Below, in pieces: positions 26,046 through 34,807 of a stretch of 64,000 bases of DNA. The stretch spans positions 2,786,369 to 2,850,368 of the forward strand of contig JAWPML010000001.1 in the NCBI GenBank assembly GCA_033344915.1. Direction: 5' to 3'. Numbering within the stretch: position 1 is the first letter of the stretch; each line of letters starts with the position of its first letter. This stretch comes from Acidimicrobiales bacterium. Lineage in GTDB: Bacteria > Actinomycetota > Acidimicrobiia > Acidimicrobiales > Aldehydirespiratoraceae. The position numbers and the translations under genes were made by a program. The notes beneath the pieces are model-generated. The model did no database searches and was not told the DNA's origin. It saw only the letters and a program-made list of their open reading frames with translations.

Positions 26046-28298
26046 TCAGGCAGGGACGACCTCGACGGGGATGCCGTTGAGGACCGCGTTGCCCGACAGT
26101 GGATCGATGGCCTCCGGGTCCGTGAGCACGTTGCTGTTCACACCGGCATGTTCGGCCGCGATGCCCATGCGGATGCCGGGTTTCGAATGCCCCCAGCCGT
26201 GCGGGAGGCTCACGACACCCGGCATGACCGAGTCGGTCACCTCGACCGGTGCGGTCACCTCGCCGACCCGGGACCGGACGATCGCCGCGTCGCCATCGGT
26301 CAGGCCGAGGTCCGCCGCGTTGTCCGGATGCAGCTGCAGCGTGCAGCGCGGCTTTCCCTTCACGAGCACCTGGACGTTGTGCATCCAGGAGTTGTTGCTG
26401 CGCAGGTGGCGCCGGCCGACGAGCCGGAGGCGATCGTCGTCGGCCCACTCGGGCAGCCGATCGGCGAGGCGCTCCAGGTCCTGCGCGAACGGACCGGCGA
26501 ACAGGTCGAGACGCTGCTCCGGCGTTCGCAGCAGTGCAGGCAGCCGCGGCTCGAGCGCGCCGAAGTCGATGCCGTGCGGGTTGTCCCGGAGCAGCGCGAG
26601 CGACAGCCCGCCCTCGACGGCCCCGAACCCGTCGCCGCGCGGACCGGTACGCAGCATCGCGTCGAGCAACCGCTCACTCCCGCTGTCGCCGTCGACCATC
26701 GCCAGCAGCTCGTCGAGGTCGCGACCGGCGACGGGCGACTCGGGGGTGTCGATCTCCGCCTGGAGCAGTCCGGCCAGCACCTGTCCGTGGAGAACGTCCG
26801 GATCGGCGTCGGGCCCGAACCCCAGGGCGATGAGCGCGAGCTTGGCGAGGATGTCCTCCTCGGTCGGACCGTCGGCCTCGAAGATCGCGGGCGAGAAGTT
26901 CGCCACGTTGCGGATGCTGAGGCCGGTGAAACTGAGGTCGTAGTGGCTCTTCTCGAGCGAGCCCGGAGGCGGGAAGACGACGCTCGCGTGGCGCGTCGTC
27001 TCGTTCAGGTAGATGTCGACGCTGATCATCGCGTCGAGCGAGCCGAACGCCTCGTCCATCCGTTCGCCGTCCGGACAGCTCAGCACCGGGTTGCCGGCGA
27101 CGGTGAACAGCATCCGTAGCTGCCCGTCGCCCTCGGTGAGCACCTCGTCCGGCAGGTCGGCGACCGGGAACTCGCCCTGGATCTCGGGCCGGTTGTTGAC
27201 CCGACTGTGACGACGGCCGACGCGGTACGGGCGACCGGGGCGTTCGGCGCGGACCCGCTCGTGCGACGCATGGGGGAACATCATCCCGCCCGGTTCGTCG
27301 AGGTTGCCGGTGAGGATCGAGATCACGTCGAGCAACCAGGTGGTGAGTGTCCCGAACTCGACCGTGCACACGCCGATGCGGCCGTAGACCGCCGCCGACC
27401 GCGCGGCTGCGATCTCGTCGGCCAGCGCCTCGATCGTCACGCCGTCGACGCCCGTCGCCGCCGCGGCGAGCTCGGTCGTGAACGGCGCCACCGCGGCGCG
27501 CAACTCGTCGACGCCGTCGACGAATGCCATGAACCGATCGTCCGGCGTCGCGCCACCCTCGAGCAGGCGCCGCACGACGGCCGCGAGGAGCACCGCGTCG
27601 GTTCCCGGCTTCACGGGAATGTGGAGATCGGCCTGCTCGGCGGTCCGGGAGCGCCGCGGGTCGATCACGATGACGCGACCTCCGCGTTCCTGCACCGCCT
27701 CGATCCGGCCCGGGAAGTCCGGCGCCGTGGCGATGCTGCCGTTGGACGCGTAGGGGTTGGCCCCCATGCAGACGAACAGATCCGTGCGGTCGATGTCGGG
27801 CACGGGCATGGACCCGCCGCTGCCGTAGAGATAACCCGATGCGACGTGCCGGGGCATCTGGTCGACGGTGCTCGCCGAGAAGACTGCGCCCCCGCCGAGG
27901 GCCTTGATGAGGTGACGGGTGTGCGTCGTCGCCCCGAGCACGTGGGCGCCCGGGTTGCCCAGGTACATGCCGACGGCCTCGTTGCCGTGGGCGGCGCGCA
28001 CCTCGCCGAGCAGCCGGTCGGCCTCGGCGAACGCCTCGTCCCAGGAGACCTCCTCGAAGATCGGCGCACCCGCGTGGTCGAACCCGCGGCGGATCACCGG
28101 CTGGCGGAGTCGATCCGGGTCCTCGTGCAACTGCTTCAGCGTGGAGCCCTTCGGGCAGATGAACCCGTGGGAGAACACATCCTCGCGATCGCCCCGGATG
28201 CGGCGGACGGCGCCGTCGGTGATCTCGATCTCGAGGCCACACGTCGCCTCGCAGAGGGGGCAGGTGCGAAAGACGGTGCGATCGGCGGTGTCGGTCAT
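26046..28298 (-). CDS. Molybdopterin-dependent oxidoreductase (bis-MGD, [4Fe-4S]; formate dehydrogenase-like)
   Basis: 750 aa. N-terminal iron-sulfur motif Cys13-x2-Cys16-x3-Cys20-x27-Cys48 (CPLCEATCGLEI and ICPKG), then the MGD-binding domains (LGNPGAHVLGATTHTRHLIK, CMGANPYASNGS, VIVIDPRRSRTAEQADLHI, PGTDAVLLAAVVRRLL) and the C-terminal dinucleotide-binding beta-barrel (LQLHPDNAADLGLTDGDAAI). This is the catalytic-subunit plan of DMSO-reductase-family enzymes. The Mo-ligand position (near ASTVDQMPRHVASG) lacks the Cys or Sec of true formate dehydrogenases. No twin-arginine signal, so probably cytosolic. ATG 28298 was chosen; a GTG at 28319 is possible. The phosphotransferase-like gene is divergent. 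Confidence 0.85.
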   Translation of the reverse strand: MTDTADRTVFRTCPLCEATCGLEIEITDGAVRRIRGDREDVFSHGFICPKGSTLKQLHEDPDRLRQPVIRRGFDHAGAPIFEEVSWDEAFAEADRLLGEVRAAHGNEAVGMYLGNPGAHVLGATTHTRHLIKALGGGAVFSASTVDQMPRHVASGYLYGSGGSMPVPDIDRTDLFVCMGANPYASNGSIATAPDFPGRIEAVQERGGRVIVIDPRRSRTAEQADLHIPVKPGTDAVLLAAVVRRLLEGGATPDDRFMAFVDGVDELRAAVAPFTTELAAAATGVDGVTIEALADEIAAARSAAVYGRIGVCTVEFGTLTTWLLDVISILTGNLDEPGGMMFPHASHERVRAERPGRPYRVGRRHSRVNNRPEIQGEFPVADLPDEVLTEGDGQLRMLFTVAGNPVLSCPDGERMDEAFGSLDAMISVDIYLNETTRHASVVFPPPGSLEKSHYDLSFTGLSIRNVANFSPAIFEADGPTEEDILAKLALIALGFGPDADPDVLHGQVLAGLLQAEIDTPESPVAGRDLDELLAMVDGDSGSERLLDAMLRTGPRGDGFGAVEGGLSLALLRDNPHGIDFGALEPRLPALLRTPEQRLDLFAGPFAQDLERLADRLPEWADDDRLRLVGRRHLRSNNSWMHNVQVLVKGKPRCTLQLHPDNAADLGLTDGDAAIVRSRVGEVTAPVEVTDSVMPGVVSLPHGWGHSKPGIRMGIAAEHAGVNSNVLTDPEAIDPLSGNAVLNGIPVEVVPA

Positions 28299-28368
28299 GC
28301 GGTCATCGTGGCACGACACCCGGTTGCGGTCACGGCCACGGCTCGCCGGCGACCGCTAACGTCGGGCG

Positions 28369-29193
28369 ATGCGGTCCGGGCGATCCACCGGCGTCGAGCG
28401 TTCCCGGGCAACCGAGTTCAGCGCCGACGGGGTCACCAAGTACTACGACGACCTCGCCAAGGCGACGGCGGCCGCCGCGAAATACCAGGCCCTCGCCGCC
28501 ATCGGCGGGACGCGGTTTCGCAGTCCGGTCGTGCGATCCGTGTCCGACGACCCGCCCCGCATCGAGTTCGAGATCCTTCCCGCCGCCCGCACCGCGGATG
28601 CCGCAGTCGTCGCCGCGCTCCGCGACCACGACGAGCCAGACGCCCGCGCGATCGTGGCCGCGGTCGGGACGGCCTTGGCGGGCATCCACGACGATCTCGA
28701 TCTCCCGACCGCGCAGGAACGGTCGCGGGCCCCAGCCCTGCGCGACGCGCTGCCGCCCGGCGGGTTGAGCCGATTCGCCCCGAGCACGCTAGTCACGCTC
28801 CACGGCGATTTCGGCTTCTCGAACGTCTGGCTCGCCGACGACGGCGTGCCCGTCATCTTCGATCCGGAGCCGTCGCGCTACACGAGCAACGCCATCGACG
28901 CGGTCGATTTCCCGGAGATGGACCTCGCCACGTACGTCACGTGCCTGGCGGGTCGGGCCGCCCGCCTGTCCGATGCCCGGCTGCTCCGGCGGCACGCCTC
29001 CGAGCTGATCCCGGCGTTCCTGTCGGCCTATCGCGAGGCGAGAGCCGACTCGGCCGGCGCCTGCGACGGTGAGCGGCTCGCGTGTCTCGTGCGCGCCCAG
29101 GTACGCGCCTATCGGCGCATCGCGACCTGGCGCAGCGGACTCGGCGTGGCCCTCGCCGCCCGGCGAGCCGCGGCGATCAGCGGGCGGGGCTGA
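28369..29193 (+). CDS. Aminoglycoside phosphotransferase/choline kinase-like protein
   Basis: 274 aa. Protein-kinase-like C-lobe with catalytic loop LHGDFGFSN (His145, Asp147, Asn152) and metal-binding VIFDPEPSRY (Asp165). The N-lobe is short and degenerate, beginning with TEFSADGVTKYYDDLAKATA, where Lys24 may be the ATP lysine. The family phosphorylates hydroxyls of aminoglycosides, choline, amino sugars or lipids; resistance cannot be inferred. A TAACGT hexamer 6 nt before the ATG and no Shine-Dalgarno point to a leaderless mRNA. The 3' end overlaps the convergent methyltransferase gene by 17 bp. Confidence 0.78.
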   Translation: MRSGRSTGVERSRATEFSADGVTKYYDDLAKATAAAAKYQALAAIGGTRFRSPVVRSVSDDPPRIEFEILPAARTADAAVVAALRDHDEPDARAIVAAVGTALAGIHDDLDLPTAQERSRAPALRDALPPGGLSRFAPSTLVTLHGDFGFSNVWLADDGVPVIFDPEPSRYTSNAIDAVDFPEMDLATYVTCLAGRAARLSDARLLRRHASELIPAFLSAYREARADSAGACDGERLACLVRAQVRAYRRIATWRSGLGVALAARRAAAISGRG

Positions 29194-30364
29194 CGCGGCG
29201 GAGCAGGGCCAGCGGCCGCGGACCGCAGATGCCGTCCGCGTGGGTCGACGACTCGAGCACCTCTGCGGACCAGCGCTTCTCCATTGCCGCGAAGTTCTCC
29301 GCCGTGACCTTTGGATCCTCGTTCTCCTTGCCCTCGAACACGAGGTACTCCCACGGGATCTCGGCAACCCCGGTCGGGAACGACACGTGGTGCCACGCCG
29401 CGAGGAAGAGGCAGACCGAGCCATCGACCGGCAGCCACGTCGGCACGGCGGACGCGAAGTCCGTGTCGTCGTCGATCGACACGCCGTGCACGCTGCTCCG
29501 CCCCGCGCCCAGCGAGCCGAGGAGTTCGTCCGCCGCGGCTGCGACGCCCGGCAGATCCCAGCCCACGGCCCATCGAGCGCCGCGGGCGAGGGCTTCGCCC
29601 ATCATCATGCCGCTGTTGCAGCACACGTCGAAGACCGTGCGACCGGCGAACCCGCCACCGTGGCGGGCGAGCATCGCTTCGATGGCCTCGATGCGTGACG
29701 TGGTGTCCCGTCGGCCCGGCGCCGCCCGGCCCGGCACGTCCTGGTAGAGGAAACGTTCGCCGCCGTTCACGACGCTGAGGACGTCGCCGAAGTGCAAGGT
29801 CTCCTCGTGGCGGTCGATCACCCGATCGGTCAGCGCGGTCCGCGCCACGCCGCGGGCAACGGCTTCGGAGCCGCCCGCGTCGGTCACGACGACGCCCCCC
29901 GATGCCGTGGCGACCGCGTCGTAGGGGCGAGGGCCACCATCGAGCCACGCCGCGGTCACCGCGACCGATCGGGCATCGACGCTCGCTCGATCGCCCGTAC
30001 CGAGCACCAGGTACTCGGCGTCCGGCGGGAACACCGCGGCCGCGGGCCCGAACACGGACGGGGCCGCGGACCCGGGGGCGACGACGAGTCCGTCGTCCAC
30101 CTCGGCCACGCCGACGCCGGCAGCGGACGCCCGTGAGCGAACCGCCTCGACGCCGAGGTCGGACCATCCCTCGAGCGGCGCCTGCCAGGCCTCGTCGCCA
30201 CCGCCGTCACCGTCGCGACGCGCCTTGGCCCGTCGATAGCGGGCGAGCTTCAGCGCGACCACGCCTTCCTTGGCGAGGCGATGCGCGACCGGGACGCGCT
30301 TGAGCGACCGCCGCGCCACATTGCGCACGGCGGCGCGTACGCCGGTGGTGCTGACCTCAGCCAT
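29177..30364 (-). CDS. SAM-dependent methyltransferase-like protein with long N-terminal region
   Basis: 395 aa. A Rossmann SAM motif is visible at about residue 243 (VFDVCCNSGMMMGEALARGA, then AVGWDLPGV), followed by VCLFLAAWHHVSF, where a motif-IV-like segment is expected, and IPWEYLVFEGKE. The first 170 residues are Arg/Ala/Val-rich with no clear domain; the segment at 175-240 (DRVIDRHEETLHFGDVLSVV) resembles the lead-in of tRNA-mo5U34-type or DUF1698 methyltransferases. Substrate unknown. The ATG is 7 nt after TACCCT and lacks a Shine-Dalgarno (leaderless-type). Confidence 0.68.
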   Translation of the reverse strand: MAEVSTTGVRAAVRNVARRSLKRVPVAHRLAKEGVVALKLARYRRAKARRDGDGGGDEAWQAPLEGWSDLGVEAVRSRASAAGVGVAEVDDGLVVAPGSAAPSVFGPAAAVFPPDAEYLVLGTGDRASVDARSVAVTAAWLDGGPRPYDAVATASGGVVVTDAGGSEAVARGVARTALTDRVIDRHEETLHFGDVLSVVNGGERFLYQDVPGRAAPGRRDTTSRIEAIEAMLARHGGGFAGRTVFDVCCNSGMMMGEALARGARWAVGWDLPGVAAAADELLGSLGAGRSSVHGVSIDDDTDFASAVPTWLPVDGSVCLFLAAWHHVSFPTGVAEIPWEYLVFEGKENEDPKVTAENFAAMEKRWSAEVLESSTHADGICGPRPLALLRRVSPAR

Positions 30365-30412
30365 CGCGCCGAGGGTACCGGTCGGCCCTGCGCCGAGACA
30401 GAGGCGACCGGC

Positions 30413-31561
30413 TCAATAGTCCAGATAGCCCTTGAGGCTCTCGACGGCCTCGATGAACTCCTCGACCATCTCCATGACGACCTGGGTGGACGACTTGCGC
30501 TGGTTCATGTTCCCGACGATCTGCCCGACGAAGTAGTTCGACAGCTTCTCCGCGCCCGACCCGGCGTGGTGCGACGCGCGGTTGATCCGTCGCTGCGCCT
30601 CCGCGGTGAGGATGGGCTGGAGCGGCATGCCGAGGGGGTCGGGCGTGTCGGGGCTCTCCCATTCGTCCGTCCAGGCCGACTTGAGCATGCGGGCGTGCTT
30701 CCCCGTGAGCGACCGGGAGCGGATCGTGTCGGCCGACGTCGCGGCGAGGAACTTGTCCTTCACGACCGGATGGGTCTCGGCCTCGTCGGTGGTCAGCCAG
30801 ACCGACCCGCACCACACGCCCTGCGCGCCGAGGGCCATCGCCGCGGCCATCTGCCGCCCGCGGCCGATGCCGCCGGCACCGAGCACCGGTCGTGACGTGG
30901 CGTCCACGATCTCGGGGATGAGGACCATCGTGCCGATCTCGCCGGTGTGGCCGCCGGCCTCGGACCCCTGGGCGATGATGATGTCGACGCCGGCCCGCTC
31001 GTGGGCCTCGGCATGCGACGGTCGTCCGGCGAGGGCACCGACGACCCGGCCCGCACCCTTCACCGCGTCGATCATGTGTTGGGGGGGCGGGCCGAGTGCG
31101 TTGGCGACGAACGCGGTCTTCTTCGCCAGGGCGACGTCGATCTGAGGACCCGCCGCGTTCGCGGAGAACGGCGCCGCACCGCTGCGGTCCATGCCGCCCT
31201 GACCGCGGCGCTCGTCGTCGTCGCTCTCCGGCAGCGGCGGCACGTCGTAGCGGGCGAGGATGTCGTCGAGGAACTCGCGGTGCTCCGCGGGGATGAGCTG
31301 GATCAGATCCGCGGTGGTGTAGCCGCCCTGGTCGTCGCCCGCGTACTTGGCGGGGATGATCAGATCGACGCCGTAGGGCTTGTCGCCGATCTCGTCCTCG
31401 ATCCAGTCCAGGTCGATCTCGAGCTGCTCGGGCGAGTGGGCGACCGCGCCCAGCACGCCGAGGCCGCCGGCCTTCGAGACCGCGGCGACCACGTCGCGGC
31501 AGTGACTGAACGCGAAGATCGGGAACTCCAGATCCAGCATCTCGGTGACATCGTTCTGCAT
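30413..31561 (-). CDS. Nitronate monooxygenase/2-nitropropane dioxygenase-like flavoprotein
   Basis: 382 aa. TIM barrel with FMN-binding signatures of the NPD family: FPIFAFSHCRDVVAAVSKAG near the N-terminus, IIAQGSEAGGHTG, VLGAGGIGRGRQMAAAMALG and GAQGVWCGSVWL. Residues 115-135 form a charged insertion (ESDDDERRGQGGMD). Family members oxidise nitronates or act as enoyl reductases. A GGGGAGAG Shine-Dalgarno precedes the ATG, with a TAGCGT -10-like hexamer about 35 nt upstream. It is divergent from the sigma-factor cluster; its start and the first ECF gene are 139 bp apart. Confidence 0.85.
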   Translation of the reverse strand: MQNDVTEMLDLEFPIFAFSHCRDVVAAVSKAGGLGVLGAVAHSPEQLEIDLDWIEDEIGDKPYGVDLIIPAKYAGDDQGGYTTADLIQLIPAEHREFLDDILARYDVPPLPESDDDERRGQGGMDRSGAAPFSANAAGPQIDVALAKKTAFVANALGPPPQHMIDAVKGAGRVVGALAGRPSHAEAHERAGVDIIIAQGSEAGGHTGEIGTMVLIPEIVDATSRPVLGAGGIGRGRQMAAAMALGAQGVWCGSVWLTTDEAETHPVVKDKFLAATSADTIRSRSLTGKHARMLKSAWTDEWESPDTPDPLGMPLQPILTAEAQRRINRASHHAGSGAEKLSNYFVGQIVGNMNQRKSSTQVVMEMVEEFIEAVESLKGYLDY

Positions 31562-31655
31562 CGCGCTCTCCCCGGCAGGTCGCTTCCGACGCTATCGGAG
31601 CAGTTCGCGATCGTTCACATCTGGACGGACCGTCGCGGGGTCGTCGATTCTCGTG

Positions 31656-31681
31656 AAGGATTCAGTGGCGCATGACGTCCA
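31656..31681 (+). promoter_or_regulatory. ECF-type promoter P1 (first sigma operon)
   Basis: AAGGAT at 31656-31661, 14 nt, then CGTCCA at 31676-31681. The same two blocks with the same 14-nt spacing occur ahead of the three other plus-strand transcription units in the cluster. A purine-rich AA-containing -35 and a CGTC -10 are the usual style of ECF sigma promoters. The ATG of the sigma gene follows about 20 nt downstream with its own Shine-Dalgarno. Probable autoregulation by one of the encoded sigmas. Confidence 0.65.
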
Positions 31682-31700
31682 AACACTCGTGAGAGGAAAG

Positions 31701-32234
31701 ATGTCGTCGACGAACGGCCTCGAGACCGCAGCGCGACGCGGGGACGAACACTCGTTCACCGCGCTGCTCGAACTCCACGACGAAACGATGCGCCGTCTCG
31801 CGTTCCGGCTTCTCGGGTCCGCCGCGTCAATGGACGACGCGCTGCAGGACGCCTATCTGAAGGCCTTCCGGAACATCGGCCGGTTCGAGGGACGATCCGC
31901 ATTCGGCACGTGGTTGTACCGGATCGTGTACCGCACCTGCGTCGACCATCTGCGGGCGCGGCAACGTCACACCCACCTGGCGCTGGGCGAGGCACCCGTC
32001 CTGTCCAGCCCCGATCCCACCGACGCCGCACTCGACGTCCACCACGCGATCCATCTGCTGGCGCAGCTCCCGATCGACCTCCGCGCCGTGGTCGTCCTCG
32101 TCGACGGTGAGGGAATGAGCTACGCCGACGCCAGCGCAGTCCTCGATGTGCCCGAGGGAACGGTGGCGAGCCGTCTCCATCGCGCGCACCGCGACCTGCG
32201 TCGGATCGCCGACACGGAAGGAGGCCTGAGATGA
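31701..32234 (+). CDS. ECF-family RNA polymerase sigma factor (first of three)
   Basis: 177 aa. Sigma-2 region about 20-88 (ELHDETMRRLAFRLLGSAAS, MDDALQDAYLKAFRNIG, GTWLYRIVYRTCVDHLRAR) and sigma-4 HTH about 115-170 (MSYADASAVLDVPEGTVASR, then LHRAHRDLRRI). Sigma-3 is absent, as in all ECFs. It would redirect RNA polymerase to a small regulon, probably the motif found at P1-P4. The ATG has GAGAGGAAAG directly upstream; the open frame further 5' runs through the promoter and is not used. Its TGA overlaps the start of the transglutaminase-like anti-sigma gene (ATGA), the usual sigma/anti-sigma coupling. Confidence 0.92.
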   Translation: MSSTNGLETAARRGDEHSFTALLELHDETMRRLAFRLLGSAASMDDALQDAYLKAFRNIGRFEGRSAFGTWLYRIVYRTCVDHLRARQRHTHLALGEAPVLSSPDPTDAALDVHHAIHLLAQLPIDLRAVVVLVDGEGMSYADASAVLDVPEGTVASRLHRAHRDLRRIADTEGGLR

Positions 32235-34702
32235 ACATCGAAGAGTTGCTCCGGGACACACCGACTCCGAGCCACGGCGACGGCTTCTGGGATGCGGTTC
32301 GCGCCGAAGTCCGTGCCCACGCACGCGAGCCGAACTCCGGTCCTGCCGTGACCGACGAGGTCGCAATCATCGAGCCTGCTGAACTCCATGCCGCGGGACC
32401 CGATGGGCGGCCCCAGGGCGCCCGGCCCTCCCGCCGGCGATGGCTCGTCCCCGTGGCGGTCGCGGCGGCGATCGCCCTCGTCTTGTTCGGATTGTCGGCC
32501 GAGGACGAGGAACAGCCGGCGGTCACGGACGACCGGCCCGTGCCCGGCGACGCGGAGGTCGGCCCCGAGACGCGATCCGTGCTGAGTCCGCTCGTGCAGC
32601 TCGGGAGCCTGCTCCTCGAGCAAGCAGAGCTCGAACTCTTCACCGTTCGGGTCGATCCGGATCATCGCGGCTACTGGCGAATGATGGCGCTCACCGAGTT
32701 CGAGGACGGGATCTGGCGCCGCTCCTCCAACTTCGACCCCGCAGTCGGCGCAGTCGAATCCGGCGTCGCCGAGGGCGTCTCGCGCACAACGGTTCGCCAG
32801 GAGATCACCGTCTCCGGGCTCGACGGCATCTACCTCCCCGCGGCCTTCGAGGTCAGCCGCATCGTGTTCACGGACGGCGTCGAACTCGAGTACGAGGTCG
32901 AAACCGGAGCGCTCGTCGTCGAGCACGGCCTCGCCGAGATACCCGATTCGTTCACCTACGTCATCGAGTCCGCGGTCCCCGACTACGACGTCGACAGCCT
33001 GCCCGCGGACGCCGGGGCAGGGGTCGACGACGCCTTCATGGAAGAGCACACGCAGCTCCCGCCCGTCTGCTCGCCGGGCTCGACCGCGGCCGGTCGGGAG
33101 TGTTGGCCCGAGGAGATCTCGGCGCTCGCTCGCGAGGTCACCGCCGGCCAGCAGACCGACCTCGCTCGCGCCGTCGCGCTGCAGAGCTTCTTTCGGGATC
33201 CCGAACGCTTCGTGTACGACCTGGACGTCGCCCTCGACCAGTCAGCGGCCGACATCGAGAGCTTCCTCGCCATCGGGCGCGGATACAGCGAACAGTTCGC
33301 CTCGGCCTTCGCCGCGATGGCTCGCAGCATCGGCATCCCGTCGCGCGTCGCCGTCGGATTCACCTGGGGCGAGTACGACTCGGCCCTCGACGAGTACCTC
33401 GTGTCGGGGAAGCACGCCCATGCATGGCCGGAGCTGTACTTCGCCGATGCCGGCTGGATCCCGTTCGAGCCGACTCCGGGGCGGAGCTCGACGGGGGAAC
33501 AGTCGGTTGCCCCGACCGACCACACCGGACTCAACTGGACCCGAGCCGCGGCACCTCCCGGGAGCGCCGCGACGATCTCGTGGGCCGGTTCGACCTTCGC
33601 CGCGGGCACGACCGAAGGGCTCTTCCTCAGCGCCGACGGGGCGAGCTGGTCGAAGGTCGAGAGCGTCGCAGGTGTCTCGATCGAGGGCGCGACGGGCGAC
33701 GGCGAGTCGATGGTCGCCTGGTCGGATTCCGACGCGAGGCTGTGGTCCAGTGTCGACGGCGGGAACTCGTGGACCGAGATCCCGGCCGGCGACCTTCGGC
33801 CCCCGGACCTCCGCGATCCGGCGCTCGGCGCCAGCGTCGAGTTGGCGGCCGCAGCGGTCACCGGACGCACCGTGGTGGTGGTGGCCATCCAGGACGTCGG
33901 ACTCGACGATGCCCTCGCCGCCCTCCGTAACGGAGGCGTGCCGGTCCCCGACGTCGTCGTGGGCCCGTGGCCCGGACCGTTTCGCGTGGTCCCGGCCGCG
34001 GACCCCGCCGACGCGCCGACGATCTCGTACTGCCCGGCGTTCGACACGGATACGGGCGAGTGCCCGACGGAGTCGGACTGGGACTCGTACACGCTCGCCG
34101 ACTTGGGAATCGATGAGTCCGCGGTGGCTCGCTGGGACCCGCACCCGCTCGTCTATCGGTCGGTCGACGGTGAAGCGTTCCAGCGGGTCGACGGCGCGCC
34201 CGAAGCCGCGCTCCTGGGAGTCGCCGACGGGAGCTTCGTCGCTGTGGCGGGTGACGCGTTGGCCGTTTCGTCCGACGGTGTCGAATGGCGCGAGCGGCCC
34301 TTCGACGGCTCCCTTCGCTCGGTCACGTTCGCCGACCGTGCCATCTACGCAGGGCGGGGCGCGGGGATCATCCGGTCGGACGACCTTGGGCTCACCTGGG
34401 AGTCGGTTCGGGTCGAAGGCGGTCACGCGGGGTTCGGGATCTCGGCCGGCCCGGCCGGCATCATCGCCTATGGCCTGCTCGACACCGACGATCTGAGCGA
34501 CCCCCGGGTCGTCGCCTGGTCGACGGCCGACGAAGACGAGTTGTCGGACTGGACGCTCACGGAGACGATCCTCGCGTCGGACTTGAGCGTGATGTCAGCA
34601 GCGGTCGGGACCGATCGGGTCGTCCTCCAACTCACGTCGGGAGTCAGTGGCTCCTCACCGGAGCCGAGCGGGATCGCCGTTGGCGTCGTGGTCTCTCCCT
34701 GA
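32231..34702 (+). CDS. Membrane anti-sigma-like protein with transglutaminase-fold and Asp-box propeller ectodomains
   Basis: 823 aa. Cytosolic residues 1-68 include LLRDTPTPSHGDGFWDAVRA, the FW motif shared with the two other anti-sigma-like proteins of the cluster; no ZAS Zn motif. TM at 71-90. Outside: a beta-rich region and helical lead-in (about 110-340), then a transglutaminase-like core (about 345-415). In the core the catalytic Cys position of GYCEQFA is Ser353 (GYSEQFASAFAAM, AGC codon 33287-33289), while the His (HAHAW, His397) and acidic residue (PFEPTPGR, Glu413) remain. Residues about 430-820 carry at least five Asp-box repeats (LFLSADGASW, LWSSVDGGNSW, VSSDGVEW, IRSDDLGLTW), so a beta-propeller. 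Probably a surface sensor that holds the sigma factor; enzyme activity is doubtful. Confidence 0.8.
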   Translation: MNIEELLRDTPTPSHGDGFWDAVRAEVRAHAREPNSGPAVTDEVAIIEPAELHAAGPDGRPQGARPSRRRWLVPVAVAAAIALVLFGLSAEDEEQPAVTDDRPVPGDAEVGPETRSVLSPLVQLGSLLLEQAELELFTVRVDPDHRGYWRMMALTEFEDGIWRRSSNFDPAVGAVESGVAEGVSRTTVRQEITVSGLDGIYLPAAFEVSRIVFTDGVELEYEVETGALVVEHGLAEIPDSFTYVIESAVPDYDVDSLPADAGAGVDDAFMEEHTQLPPVCSPGSTAAGRECWPEEISALAREVTAGQQTDLARAVALQSFFRDPERFVYDLDVALDQSAADIESFLAIGRGYSEQFASAFAAMARSIGIPSRVAVGFTWGEYDSALDEYLVSGKHAHAWPELYFADAGWIPFEPTPGRSSTGEQSVAPTDHTGLNWTRAAAPPGSAATISWAGSTFAAGTTEGLFLSADGASWSKVESVAGVSIEGATGDGESMVAWSDSDARLWSSVDGGNSWTEIPAGDLRPPDLRDPALGASVELAAAAVTGRTVVVVAIQDVGLDDALAALRNGGVPVPDVVVGPWPGPFRVVPAADPADAPTISYCPAFDTDTGECPTESDWDSYTLADLGIDESAVARWDPHPLVYRSVDGEAFQRVDGAPEAALLGVADGSFVAVAGDALAVSSDGVEWRERPFDGSLRSVTFADRAIYAGRGAGIIRSDDLGLTWESVRVEGGHAGFGISAGPAGIIAYGLLDTDDLSDPRVVAWSTADEDELSDWTLTETILASDLSVMSAAVGTDRVVLQLTSGVSGSSPEPSGIAVGVVVSP

Positions 34703-34752
34703 GCCCGCAGACGCTCGCATGGCCGCTCGGCCGCCGGATTTCACGCCACCGG

Positions 34753-34778
34753 AAGGATGCGCGGCTCGAGTCCGTCTC
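34753..34778 (+). promoter_or_regulatory. ECF-type promoter P3 (barrel protein-esterase operon)
   Basis: GGAAGGAT with core AAGGAT at 34753-34758, 14 nt, CGTCTC at 34773-34778. It lies in the 105-bp gap after the first anti-sigma gene and 30 bp before the ATG of the membrane-anchored barrel protein. Block sequence and spacing match P2 almost exactly. Confidence 0.65.
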
Positions 34779-34807
34779 ATGAACGAGACAACGGACGGAG
34801 CGGGCAG

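Noticed and set aside
23746-29193. Resistance island (arsenate reductase, GNAT, phosphotransferase)
   Set aside because: The genes are on different strands, interspersed with ordinary metabolic genes, and lack efflux or regulator partners; each family has common non-resistance roles.
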